Source of the DNA: Camillea tinctor
Taxonomy: Eukaryota; Ascomycota; Sordariomycetes; Xylariales; Xylariaceae
DNA: 64,000 nt
Direction of reading: 5' to 3'
Assembly: GCA_022578605.1 (NCBI GenBank)
Contig: MU394103.1
Coordinates: 62,001-126,000, forward strand
The stretch's first letter is position 1. Each line of letters opens with the position of its first letter. The notes beneath the pieces are model-generated. The model did not search any database, was not told the origin of the DNA, and saw nothing but the letters and a program-made list of their open reading frames with translations. Of this stretch, positions 34,601-46,079 are shown piece by piece. Both the position numbers and the translations under genes were made by a program.

Positions 34601-37546
34601 AACCTAAGTCTCCACGATCGATACCGGCACTTAGCTTACTACTCAGTTGTTCGAGCATTCCGCGCATAAGAATGTTTGACACCCTCTTCAGGAAGCTTAG
34701 CTTGCGAAGTCGATCGCCCACCGACTATGTTGAAGCAATCTACGAAAGTGGTATTGATCGAGTTATATTAGAATCGCTCCCAGAATCGATACTGGTCCCA
34801 CTGCAGGACGCCATATCTCAGTGCCAAGCGAGCCCTCCTTCAACTTGGTCCGGAGAAATGTTAGAGTTGGTCAATAGGAATGACATTGGTTCTATTTTGT
34901 CTCAGTCAGGTCATTCCCAATTTCACTCGGCCAATTTACTTGTAAGTTCCATCCATTGATCAGTGTAGCCAGTTTACTAAATTGTCCTAGGCACCGACAC
35001 ACATCGCTTCCTGGGACTTCAACTCCCTGTGTCAGAACGTTATGGACTTCAATGATGCGCCGGCTGATGACGTGGCAGAAAGTGACAAGCAGGCGGTGAT
35101 TCGCGCTATCTTCAAGGAGGACCGCCGTCTCGATGAAACCAAGATGATGTTGAATACTACAAAACCGCGTTCCGTACGCCTCGATCCCCTCCCCGAATGG
35201 ACAGAGCCCATATACCTGGAACAGCAAAAAGAGTTAGTGACTAGGCTTGCTACCAACACCTTATCCATCCCAGCTGGCCGTGGATTGATGAACTACGGTC
35301 TTCGTTTCCCACTACTCACACAGAAATTCCATATCAACGGCTTTGTGCTTAATTGCACAGTTAAGCCTAATAATGTAACCGTTGGGGTTGATAAGATGCT
35401 GTTCACGGAAGAAAAAATAGCGTGGGCCTTCTTTCACTCGGGAGTTGCAGGGGGGCTGTCCATATCTCGCCAGGCAAAGGGGATAGATACGTCCTGGATC
35501 CTCTATAACAAGCCTGGCAATGACCTCAACAATCGACACGCTGGGTTTCTTCTAGCATTGGGTCTGAATGGTCATCTAAAAGGTGTCGCAAAATGGGTCG
35601 CCTTCAAATACCTTACGCCTAAACACACTATGACCTCTATCGGACTGCTCTTGGGGTTGGCAGCGTCATATCTTGGAACCATGGATTCCTTGATCACACG
35701 CCTCTTGTCGGTCCATGTCACCCGCATGCTCCCGCGAGGCGCTGCGGAACTGAACTTATCCCCCCTCACACAGACCACCGGAATCATGGGGATTGGCTTA
35801 CTATATTGCAATAGCCAGCACCGCCGGATGAGCGAGATAATGATGTCTGAAATTGAGCACATTGAGTCAGAAGACGATGAGGAGCCGTTGCGCAGCGAAT
35901 GCTACCGGCTTGCTGCAGGCTTTGCCCTAGGTTTTATCAACTTAGGCAAAGGCACTGATCTCAAGGGTCTTCACGATATGCGTATTACAGAGAAGCTATT
36001 GACCTTAGCTTCAACTACAAAGAAGGTTGAACATGTGCATATCTTGGACAGGTCAAGTGCTGCGGCTGTTGTGGCTATTGCCCTTATCTACATGAAGTCG
36101 GAGGACCACATAGTGGCTAGAAAGATTGATGTCCCGGATGCAGTCCTGCAATTCGATTACATCCGTCCTGATATTCTCCTCCTTCGAACAGTAGCTAAAC
36201 ATTTGATTTTATGGTCTGAAATTGACCCTAGCCATGACTGGATCCGCAAAAATCTCCCTAAGCGCTACCATTCTCGAGTCCACCCTCCAACACAGCCTTT
36301 TGATCATTCATCGAGGGGTCCCCTTAACTCTACCCACTTGCCCTTCCTTACAATATTGGCTGGGTTATGTTTCTCCATGGCCTTGCGGTTTGCAGGATCA
36401 GGTAATCTAGCTGTTCGCGACCTCCTCCTGTCTTATCTTCACAGATATTATGGTCTATGTCGAACACCTCGTCCTAAGGCTAGCTTTGACGAAAGGTGTG
36501 TATTGGTCACAGCTCGGATGTGCTTAGATGTAGTCTCACTGTCATGTGCCACCGTTATGGCCGGAACCTGCGACCTCAAGGTTCTTCGAATACTGCGGTC
36601 TCTCCATGGCCGAAACGACCCCGAAACTACGTATGGTTCGCATATGGCTACGCACATGGCTATTGGTGTCCTGGCCTTGGGTTGTGGAACGCAGACGTTT
36701 AGCACCTCCAACCTAGCGATTGCCTCGCTCCTAGTCGCTTTCTATCCTGTGTTCCCAGATACAGTACAGGATAATAAGAGTCATCTCCAAGCCTTCCGGC
36801 ATTTCTGGGTATTGGCTACCGACCCACGGTGTCTCGTTACCAAGGATGTTGCCACCAATACGCCAGTCAGTGTACCGATATCTATCCGTATTCAGAACTC
36901 GACATCCATAGTGAAGGAAGAACTACGCACGACTCCGTGTCTACTGCCTCCTTTGAACGAAATATCAAGCTTACGGACCCAATCATCCGAGTTCTGGAAT
37001 CTTGAATTAGATTTTAACGCACACGCGGAGTATGCAGAGGCTTTCAAGCGGACACAGGCGTTATACCTCCGTAGGCGCCCCGTTAGCGACAGTCCGTTTG
37101 CAGCGACTATCCTCGCGCTCGGTCGCCAGGATAGCGTCCCTGCCACCATATACCATCAGAGTGGCTCTCAGCCTCTTGAATGGCTCTTCAATAACGTGCC
37201 CTCGTTACAGAAGCTAACCCACGCCGAGCGCGGCATCGTTCTTGACCGCGGGGTTGGTGGTCCAGATGTAGGCGATAGTGCGGCGAATGTCGTGGACGTC
37301 CGTCTCATTCTGGAAGAAGGCGTCAAGAGCGGGAGACGTGACGACTTGCTTGGGCTCCGCGGGTTATTTGATTGGGTGGAGTGGAGAGCGAAGAGAACAG
37401 AGGAGGATCAAAAGCGTAATGATCATAGTGAAAAGAAAGGTAATGGTAACGATATGGATACTATTGACTGGACAGGAGAAGGGTGGTTAAGAGAGAGCAT
37501 CGTTGAGGGTTTGAAAGGCGGTGTTTGGCTTGCAGGTAGGGAGTAG
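31624..37546 (+). CDS. apc1: anaphase-promoting complex subunit 1 (BimE/APC1)
   Basis: Largest scaffold subunit of the APC/C ubiquitin ligase that drives mitotic exit; about 1,957 aa in two exons (31624-34941, 34991-37546) joined by a 49-nt intron (GTAAGT...TTTACTAA...CTAG). The N-terminal part holds the beta-propeller-like region with long Ser-rich, probably disordered insertions (around residues 330-500). The second exon carries the proteasome/cyclosome repeat toroid, with typical Gly-rich helices: GFLLALGLNGHL, SIGLLLGLAASYLGT, GIMGIGLLYCNSQHRRM, AAGFALGFINLGKG and MAIGVLALGCGT. BimE was first found in Aspergillus as a mitotic regulator. No breaks. A TA-inserted transposon relic lies 345 bp upstream. 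Confidence 0.95.
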
Positions 37547-38627
37547 ACAGAGTCATGTGACCCGTCATGATAAAATACATCTTATAAAAGGGAGTTGTGA
37601 AAAGTAACACTTAGCTTTATTTTTCTGGCAAAGGGGAAAGAATCCCAGGTGTTCTACAAGCTGCAAAATTATATAGAAAGAGTTTCGGGAAATAGATCGA
37701 AGCATAAAGCCTAAGGGACATAATACGCTGTCTCGAGATCCTCCACTTATTGCAGATAGAATGGAATCAAGGACGAGCTTATGATAGGTTATGTGACAAT
37801 TAAATTAAAAACTTGTATATTCATTATGTAGCGGTTCCCTCAATGGTTTTGACAATAATAAGGCTCAAATAAAACGGCCAATTCATTTTAGAGAAGGAGA
37901 ATTGGTATAAGTCGAAGTAAATGTATAGCGGCTTACAACATCTATAACCTATGATGTTAGTATAAGAAAGAAAGAAAACTAAATTATGAGAAATGAGGGT
38001 AGTTATGAACGTATCGGTTCCTCAGCAACACATTAATCCATTTGGTTACCTAGTTAGATTTGGGACACGACTTTGTTTGTTTGTTTGCAACAGTTTTTGC
38101 TATGGTCTGTCGCGGTCTTTTCGATGCTGTCGATCCATGTCAGGTGCACATTTCGCAGTACCAAGTTCGTGTAAGTTGTGTGTGTAAGTCGTTTGCTTGC
38201 CCCCTTTTAGGCCCGTGCCCGGCGAAAAATGAGATACGGAGCAAGGAGAGCTTAATTTCCAGGTTCGATTTTCCCCTTCACTTATATAAACCACGCTAGT
38301 TCCCTAGGTTAGGTTGAAGTTTTTTTCTCTCTCTGTTACCTAACCTACTTGCTTCGAAAGAATATATAGGTAGGTGATTTCGTTACGATATTTCTTCTCT
38401 GTTGTTTCTTACTCACTCTCTCTAATCTCTCCTTATACTTAATACTATACTTCTCTCCTTTGTATAACATATATACTCTGCATACATCTAGTCCTGTCCT
38501 AGAAGAGAAACCTCTCTAGCACACGCACATACATACGTACATACATACTTTTTAATCACTTACTCCTACCTACCTACTTATCTTTCTGAAAATACAGCAT
38601 CACACAGTATTCCAGCCACCATCGTGA
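37547..38627. other. intergenic, pyrimidine-rich leader
   Basis: About 1.1 kb. 38320-38620 is strongly CT/TAC-rich (TCTCTCT, TACATACATAC words) and probably forms the 5' leader of the next gene. A tRNA B-box-like GGTTCGATTTTCC at about 38263 has no matching A box. Confidence 0.45.
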
Positions 38628-39764
38628 ATGCTGACCCCCCTCCCTTACCCCCTAGACAAAACCACAACCTTCCGCAAACTAGCCCCCCTCCTCATCCTCC
38701 TCCTAACCAACCCCTCCACCTCCACCTCCACCTCCACCAAGCCCTGCCCCCTCGTCCTATCCTCCTCTTCCTCCTCGCCCCTCACAATGGCCGACCTCCC
38801 CTGCCCCCTCTCCCGCTCCCGCGCCCGCGCCATCGGCCGCACCCCCGCCGAGCACGCCGCCCTGGAGCAGGCCCTCGAACGCCGGCGCGCGCGCCGCGCC
38901 GCCGAAGCCGCGCGCATGCGCTCCGTCATCGGCACCAGTCCGACCAGCGCGAGTGCCACTCCAGGGGGCGGTGCGGGCTCGCGCCGCATGCTGCTCTCCC
39001 TCGTGCACGGGTACCGCGCCGCGAAGGCGGCGCGGCTGCGCAGTCCAGCCGAGGAGCCCGCCGCGAAGGGGGGAGACGAACGCGGTTTAGGGGAGGACGA
39101 GAGCGAGTACTGCTTCGCGGCGCCGCCGAAGAGGCACAGCGTCGATCCGTTCGACCACGCGATGCAGCGCATGAGAGAGGAGGTCGGCGAGGCGCCGCCG
39201 GCGCAGACCCCGCCCAGAGTGGACGGCGCGAGGAGGTGTGCGGGCTCGACGAGGAAGGTGAGGGGCGCCGGGTGGCATCGCCGCGGGTATCGCGATCTCG
39301 GGTGCATGTGGATCAACGTGAAGGAGGGGACGAAGGGGCCGGTCAGGGGACAGGATGTGAGGGAGGACCGGACGCTGAGGGGGTTTGTGAGGGATGTTTT
39401 CGGTGCGTATATCTTTCTCCCCCCCTTCACATAAGTCTTCCCCCCCGGTCTCCTTTTCTATTATTTTCCTCTGCTCCCGAGATGGTTCCCAAATTGGACT
39501 GGATGAATCTCGCTGAGGATGTGTTGCACACTGGAAACTAACAGATAAATAGCTTCCCATGCTTCCTCATCCCTCTATGACTCAGGATTACACTGCGATC
39601 TGTTCTTCCGCAAGAAGTCGCTCATCCGCATGCTCGTCGATCTCGAGAACGAGGGTCGCTCGGACGAGGAGACGCTTGTTTGTGACTACTTCGACGGCGG
39701 CGAGACGGTCTATATAAAGGCCTATGATACCTTCGGACACGAGCGTTCGCTTTGTGACTGGTAA
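38628..39764 (+). CDS. hypothetical basic protein, two exons
   Basis: About 317 aa from exons 38628-39402 and 39586-39764 (donor GTGCGT, acceptor CTCAG, frame continuous). Family not recognised. The N-terminus has a Ser/Thr/Pro stretch; an alternative start at 38787 with a better context (ACAATGG) would remove it. Residues about 55-100 are an Arg/Ala-rich helix (LERRRARRAAEAARMR). The C-terminal part looks like a folded domain crossing the splice: CMWINVKEG before it, then GLHCDLFFRKKSLIRMLVDL and a CDYFDGG patch. Very GC-rich 5' exon compared with its neighbours. The conserved look of the second exon supports a real gene, and missing it would truncate the domain. Confidence 0.6.
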
Positions 39765-40237
39765 ACTGGAGTGTGGAAGATCGGATGCGATTTGGATGGA
39801 GAGTAGGGTAGCCGGATTCGAGCAGTTGGCTATTAATTGTGCGGAAGCGGGAAGATGGGGATCAGAGGTAGTGGAATCCATTCTCTCATATCCAATGCTG
39901 CGGGTCTTGATAGAATACGGTAAGAAAGGGGAAGTAATTAACTTATAGCTAATAGATTAGACGGCTTGCCTTCAGTGGGCATTGGCGACGGGCGTTATTA
40001 TAATTCGGTGCCTCGCGGCAGTTGTTAGCATTAGATAAATAGATAAACGTCCTCTTTGCGTATATCAATGTGAGGAAGATGAAGCTTAACGCTGACATTG
40101 TAGTCGATTTTGACAACTGGTACCTCCTACTATTACGATATGTTGTCTTTCGAACAAATAAACACACATGACATAGCCTGATGCGTTAGTCGTTATATCA
40201 TCATCATCACCACCACTACCTCCATAGATCTAACCCC
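39765..40237. other. intergenic, convergent 3' ends
   Basis: Spacer between two convergent genes. Short frames only. No supported feature. Confidence 0.5.
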
Positions 40238-41605
40238 CTACTTCTCCTCCGGTCCTATACCCCCCTCTCCACTCTCCCCTCCACCCCCATCCCCATCCCC
40301 CTTATCCCCCCTCTTCACAACCTTCACCCTAACATCAATCATGAACCTGAACCCACCAAACTCGCCCCTCCTCCTCATCCTCACCAACTCCTCCGCGATG
40401 GCCCTCCCGCGCGCACACGTACCATACATGCCAATGATCCCCACCCCACCGCTCCCGCCCGCCGCCATGCGCGGCCGCAAGGGAAACCGGCGGCGCTCGC
40501 GCTCGGTGAGCCCCGCGTACGTGGTCACGATGTTGCTGGCCTCGTCGCCGAACAGCACGTCGGCCATCTTGGACATGCTGATGGGCTTGCTCAGCAGGGC
40601 GTCGAACCCGTGGCGCGCGAGCGACACCGATTCCCCCGGCATGGCGTGCGCCATGAGCCCGACGACGAAGGAAGCTCGCGCGCCCTGTGCGCGCTCGAAG
40701 GCGCGGATTTGGCGTGTGGCGGATATGCCGTCCATTATGGGCATGGCTATGTCTGGTTTTGAGAGTAAGTAGGGGGGGTAGGGGAGGAGAGGGGGGGGAG
40801 AATACCCATTAGTATGCACCGGAAGCGCTCCGGGTCGGCTTTGTACCGCTCGAGGGCCTTTTCGCCGTTGTCCACTATGACCGTGTCGATGTCGAAGCGG
40901 CTGAGACATTTCGCTAGGAGCTTTTGAAAAGAATAGAAGTAAAACGTGTTAGTTCCATATACTGTAATAGAAAGGTTCACACCTAGGTATCGTCTATATG
41001 ATATCAAACTATCTCCTTCTCCCCCTTATCCTCTCCCTATTCCTCCATAGGGGGGCATCTAGCATACAACACACATCCAAGATCCATTTTTGAACCGTCA
41101 AGCTAGGACAATCCCAACCCCGGCCTTCCACCTCACCCATCCCCCTTTTTCTTCCATCGTCTTCACCACTCCCCATCATACCACACCACAAGACCCCCAA
41201 CCTCCCCCTTCCCTAAACATTCGAGTCTATGTCGGCAGTCACCCATCCCACCCCTCAACCCCAAGAAAAGAAAAAAAGAAAAGAAAAAAAGGCCAAACTC
41301 ACCCTCTGATTCACCATATTATCCTCCGCGCACAGGATCGAGAACGCCCCAGCGGCATCATCCCGATCGAGCACGGCATCCGCGTCCGTCTCCTCAAAAG
41401 CAAAGGTCAGGGTAGTCTTGACGACGTCTTCCTCGCTGGCCACGCCCAGTATGGGGGCGGGCTCGCAGCCGCCGGGGGGGAACACCAGCTCCTCGGTGCT
41501 GGTGCCGTTGGCGCCTATGGCGAGCGAGGCCACGTGCGAGTAGATGGACTCGTCGGTCTTGCTGACGTCGCGGATGATGGTTCCGTGGCGGAGGAGGGTA
41601 GGCAT
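40238..41605 (-). CDS. response-regulator receiver-domain protein (hybrid-kinase-like C-terminus)
   Basis: About 310 aa from exons 41303-41605, 40806-40920 and 40238-40752. The three exons rebuild one CheY-like receiver: acidic pocket in LCAEDNMVNQR, phospho-acceptor Asp formed across the second splice before IAMPIMDG, and the invariant Lys in LLSKPI. The signalling Thr/Ser position is in GLMAHAMPG, where Ala/His replaces the usual Thr/Ser-Ala pair. The segment before the receiver (VVKTTLTFAFEE) looks like the end of a histidine-kinase ATPase domain, but no H-box or N/G1 boxes are found upstream. The start at 41605 is a choice; the frame stays open to 41905 with non-conserved hydrophobic sequence. 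It is therefore a stand-alone regulator or a truncated hybrid kinase. The C-terminal tail is Lys/Gly-rich. Confidence 0.7.
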
Positions 41606-42558
41606 GGGGGGTATAAGTGCTAGGATATGTAGCATACTTCGGGGGGAAGAAACACAAACAAACCCCCAAAATAAAAAAGTAAAATAAAATAAAATAAAGA
41701 AGAGGAGGGGAAAATGAGCAGGGGTATATTCGTATCGGGGTGAAGCTACAAGCAAGTAAATAAGTAAGTGGGTGAAAACGAGAATGTGGATAGCTAGTAA
41801 GGCATTGAGTGCTGATGATATCTGCGGGGTGTTCCTTTTGGGAAGCAAGGGAGAGGGTCCTGGGCTAGGTCTCAGAACTTGTGATGTGGCTTCGTAAATG
41901 AACAAATCCCATATTTCTAAAAGGGCAAAGGCGATTATTTATAGGATGCAGTGGAATGGAATCACAGGTTTAGCGGGAGATGGAGAGAGAGAGAGAGAGA
42001 GAGGTTGGATAACGAACTTGGTATACTTATGCTGTTCGCTGACCTTCCCAGTTGTCCTTGGATGTAATGTAGGTTTATGTATGTATGTGCCAGGGTACCT
42101 GCAGCCCCCACCTGGCCTTGTCGAACACCAGTTGATATTCGTTTTCTTTTTTTCGTTTTTTTTCCCCTTGCGGCGTATGGCTTCTTTGGTCCTCATCTCC
42201 ACACCCACTTTCTTGTCCTGGTGGTTTGCCTGATATCTCGAATCGATATGATGGGCTCCGAGCTACGAGCGGAAAGGAGGTAGGTTACATAATTAGGTCA
42301 TGTCTTTCACAGAGAACGAACAGGACAATGGTATCTAGAGAGCAGAAGTCCACCGAGGTCTCACGTGTAAAAATAAATCATCTTCTTCAAAGCAATACTA
42401 CCATACAAATCTACCGCCCTTTTGGCTGTACCCGGGACCCCCAAACGCCGCACATATGCCATTGAGAGACCAAGGATTTCCTCGGTGTCGCCAGATCATA
42501 AAACGCATAACCATATTCTAATTAATGGGTATCTACTAGCGCTTCCTTCCCAATGGGT
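41606..42558. other. intergenic with GA microsatellite
   Basis: Contains an (AG)n tract at about 41984-42002 and A/T runs. An extended minus-strand frame to 41905 could be 5' coding of the receiver gene but looks non-coding. No other feature supported. Confidence 0.4.
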
Positions 42559-43904
42559 TTATCTGGCAACCGCAGCGCTCAGCACTTGGGTTCGGAAAAA
42601 TCCACCCTTGGTGCGTTCGATGACTTGCTGATACACAGAACTCGGGGGGTGGTTCATGACCACGGTTCCCTCCTTGTAATCGATCTTGGCATCGACCCGC
42701 GTGTCACGAATCAAGTTCACAATCCACTTCTCACCCTCATCCTGGCCAAGACCCAAACGTGCGCTCAAGTCCTTAATGTCGATGCGAGCGTGGATCTTGC
42801 AGTAGCTCTCCGAGATCAGGTGTCGTGCAGCGTCGACGAATGACTCGGCAGCGGAGAAAAGGAAGAAGTCGGCTCGGCAGACTTCTTCAGCAAGAGAAAG
42901 CTGGCGCTGGGCCTCCTCAAAGTCGAAGTCGATGTACAGAGCCCGGACAAAGTCGGTGACGGGGTCGGTGTATTCGTAGGCCTCCTGCTTGACGATGCGG
43001 ATGATGTCCTTTAACTGCTTCTGGTGCTGGCCAGAGTTCCGGGTGCGGCTCCGGCCGGTGATGACCGAGGCAGCGAGGTAGCGTAGAACCCAGGGGCAGC
43101 TGGTCTGGATGGTGTTGATATAGGCTGGGCTGAAGAATAGGTCGAGGATCTGGTCCCGCGACCGGTCATCGTTGAAGAGAGGGAAGAGGGCCCAGTGGAT
43201 GAGCCAAGTGCGGTGCTGGAGCTGAGCTAGGGGGTTGTTAAACAGCTTGGTGTCGATGCTCTCCTTGACCTTCAGGAGCTCCTCCACACTCCCTTCCCAG
43301 TTGGTGGTCAGAATCTCGGACGCAAACTTCCCCCATGTCGCCGCGGCGACCTTGTCGTTATCGGTGGACAGGACACGGAACTGGTAGAGCAGGTCGGCGG
43401 CGGCAGCGTAATTGCCGCAGCTGTACTGGAAGTTGCCGAAGTCGTAGAGGGCGTTGACCATCTCGATGGTGACCTGAGGCACTAGTCAGTCTCCGTGATG
43501 TACTCATAATTATAATTATAACGTACATCGTGGTCCTTCTTGAGGAACTCCAAGTTGGCAACCTTGTCGCTACGTAGGTTGCTAACGACATCCTCGCGAC
43601 CCAGAAGATCGGTAAGCTTGCTGGTGCTCTCCTCGAACTGTTCCAAGCGCGTAATGACCTTCTGTCGCTTATCATCGAATTCGGCGGGGGCCTGGTCGAG
43701 ACCCTCGAGTTCAGCCTTAAGACTGCCGACAAAGTCGGTCATGTTGGTGGTCTTGAGAAGCTCATATTTGGCCTTGGTGATGGGACGGAGGACAGAATCA
43801 TCGGCGTCTTCGGGGATGCGACCAGCAGCGAATTCGAGGAGAGGGAAGATGAGGTGACGGTCGAGGTAGCCCACCAACTTGGGCAGTAAATCGTGTTCAG
43901 CCAT
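42559..43904 (-). CDS. int6: eukaryotic translation initiation factor 3 subunit E
   Basis: eIF3e/INT6, a PCI-domain subunit of the eIF3 complex that helps load mRNA on the 40S ribosome; 430 aa in two exons (43527-43904, 42559-43473) with a 53-nt intron (GTACGT...CTCAG). The N-terminus [25 protein letters not shown] matches the family; I cite only this part of it as a label. After the splice [20 protein letters not shown] and the long helical repeat region follow. The PCI winged-helix part is around [19 protein letters not shown] with the terminal [16 protein letters not shown]. Length equals the fungal norm. It is divergently arranged with the mitochondrial ribosomal protein gene 616 bp away. 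Confidence 0.95.
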
Positions 43905-44520
43905 ATTTTTGTTGGACAGGGGAGAGATGAGGGTTTAGTTACGAAAAAGAAAACAAGAAAAAAAAGAAAAGAAAAGAAAAAAAGAGAAGAAGAAAGTAAA
44001 AAGTAAGAGAGGTTGTGTGGTAGTAACTAACGATACCTTTGGTATGGTATGGTATAGTATGGTGTACTAGGTTAGTAGTTATCGTAGGAGAGAAAAAAGA
44101 GGGAGGAATTATGGAGGCGTTAAAAAAAATATGGAGGGGCACAATCTAGACAATTAAAAAAAAATTAAGCAGTAAGAGGTTGAATTCAATTGAAAAGGTT
44201 CGTGCACGGGGGTTTCGGTTGGTGTGGGCTTAGGGGGAGAAGGGGGGGGGTTATCCACTAACTTAATAAGTACATAGGTTACCTTGTTGTGTACTTGAAT
44301 TGTGGGATGATAAGTCGACGATGGAGAATGATAAGAGATTATCCGACAATCCGATAAGCTAAGATAATTGATAAGCCCAGTTACTGTACTATATACCTGT
44401 AATACCTTACCTAAAGCTTCTTACCTAAATCTTTAAGAAATTCTTCACCAAACCCAACTCTAGACTTAGACCTGGACTTATACCCAGACTGAGACCAAGA
44501 TCCAGACCTACGCCCCCAAT
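43905..44520. promoter_or_regulatory. bidirectional intergenic region eIF3e / mL49
   Basis: 616 bp between divergent start codons of two translation genes. A-rich purine tract near 43940-43995 on the eIF3e side, and a CT/ACC-type leader on the mL49 side. No particular operator identified. Confidence 0.45.
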
Positions 44521-45070
44521 ATGCTGCTGTCTCGATACTTTCGCCCTATAACTAGAGCATCTGCGCCGCTCTCGACTATTACCCCACGCTTCGTTATACC
44601 CGCAGGCGCAAGAAACTTAACCACCTCCGAACCCACCACCACTACCACCACCACCACCACCACAGATGCATCTCTTGTTGCGCCTCCGGATGCGCCTTTG
44701 AGTGAGCCTCCAAGCGAACCCATAAGCGAACCCTCAAAACCCGTTCCTCCCTCATTGCCCTACTACGTTGGCCGAAATAACCTAAGAAACTTCGGCGTAT
44801 ATCAAAAGAAGAAGCGAGGCGGCAATTTCAAGGTCACACTGTTAAAGAAAGCCGAAGGGGACCTACAAGCATTACGACGGGATGTCCAGGACTCCCTGGG
44901 TTTGCCTGAAAATGAGGTGACTGTAAACCGTGTCACAAGACACATAGAGATCAGGGTAGGTGGCAGACTCTTGAGAGGGAGGAGGGGAGAAGTCAGCTAA
45001 CAACTTTATGCCGATGTAGGGTCACAAGCGAGACGAGATTCTGGCTTTCCTTCATACGATGGGTTTCTAG
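44521..45070 (+). CDS. img2: mitochondrial large ribosomal subunit protein mL49 (IMG2)
   Basis: 161-aa protein of the mitoribosome large subunit, exons 44521-44955 and 45020-45070. Residues 1-40 are an Arg/Ser-rich presequence. A Thr repeat encoded by an ACC microsatellite follows, then a Pro-rich linker. The IMG2 domain begins at LPYYVGRNNLRNFGVYQ and includes GGNFKVTLLKKAEGDLQALRRD and NEVTVNRVT. Reading through without splicing gives a premature, non-conserved end (GGRLLRGRRGEVS). Splicing the 64-nt intron (GTAGGT, GCTAAC branch, TAG) gives the family-typical end EIRGHKRDEILAFLHTMGF. This small terminal exon is easily missed in automated annotation. Confidence 0.85.
44956..45019 (+). other. 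64-nt intron before the 17-codon last exon of mL49
   Basis: Donor GTAGGT at 44956, branch GCTAAC around 44995 and acceptor GTAG at 45019. Without removal a stop is met at 44998-45000. Confidence 0.75.
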
Positions 45071-46079
45071 ATAATCGTTTAAACTGAGGGCTATGAAAAG
45101 TAGGATCAGCCGCGGAGTCAAGGGGTTTTTTGCCAAGTCGTCACCCTTCCCTAACGAAGAGGGAGAAAAAGAAGAAGTGTATACATACAGTCCACCACTA
45201 GTACCGACACAAACAGGGGAATGATTATTCGCCTGCAGTTGGCCGCACGATATACCCTTTATACGAGCCCCGGTACGACTCGTAGCACACAGCTATACAG
45301 GATGGACGGAAGCCAAAAGAAGAAAGAAGGGGAAAAGGGCAACGAACTTGTATATGTACAAAATAAACCAAAAACCGAAGCATCAAGGCTGCTCTTGTAT
45401 TTATACTAATTGGTTAGATGAAAAGTGATCAGCGGGCCAAATCTTCTCCCTTCCTTTCCCTAATACCAATAAACTTACCTACTTATTGCGACAAATTATA
45501 TCTGACTGCGAAGAGATGCTCTTTTCCAGATATATGCACTGAAATATATCGAGACTCCATTTAAGGCTAGTTTATCGTCAGACCAGCGATGTAACAGTTG
45601 GGTAACTTCCAATGTGAGGGATTCATGACCCCACCCCGACTCCGGATCGGCATTGGTCCGGCTTCGGCTTCGGCTGTTCGGGGCCGGGTAAAGAGGTTTC
45701 ACTGTGGAGAAGGAGGTTTGGTTTATACTCTTACGTCAGCATGGTAGTATAACTCATTAAGTTTATACCTTTATACTAGTACGATATCAGATTTATAGCT
45801 AACAGATAAAGAATACTAAGATAGAAGAGGCAAAGCATGATGGAGAAGAGATCTCAAGGTACTATATCATGTTTTCCTCCCTATCGCTAAATACTAATGT
45901 AATATAACTAGTTTAGATGAGTAGGTAGTATTATGCCCGTATGAGAAGCCCACATCCCGCAATCCAATGTGTATATCAGACGATATATCTCGTCCCCTTT
46001 TACCCCCATTGCTCATATGTTTCTGCATACAAAAAATACAAAAAAAAAAACAAAGCCTGGATCCATAGACACCTGAACA
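45071..46079. other. intergenic, convergent 3' ends
   Basis: About 1 kb between mL49 (+) and the collagen-like gene (-). AT-rich. Nothing recognised. Confidence 0.5.

Noticed and set aside
38255..38280. tRNA B-box-like GGTTCGATTTTCC
   Set aside because: No A box at the right distance and no cloverleaf could be drawn.
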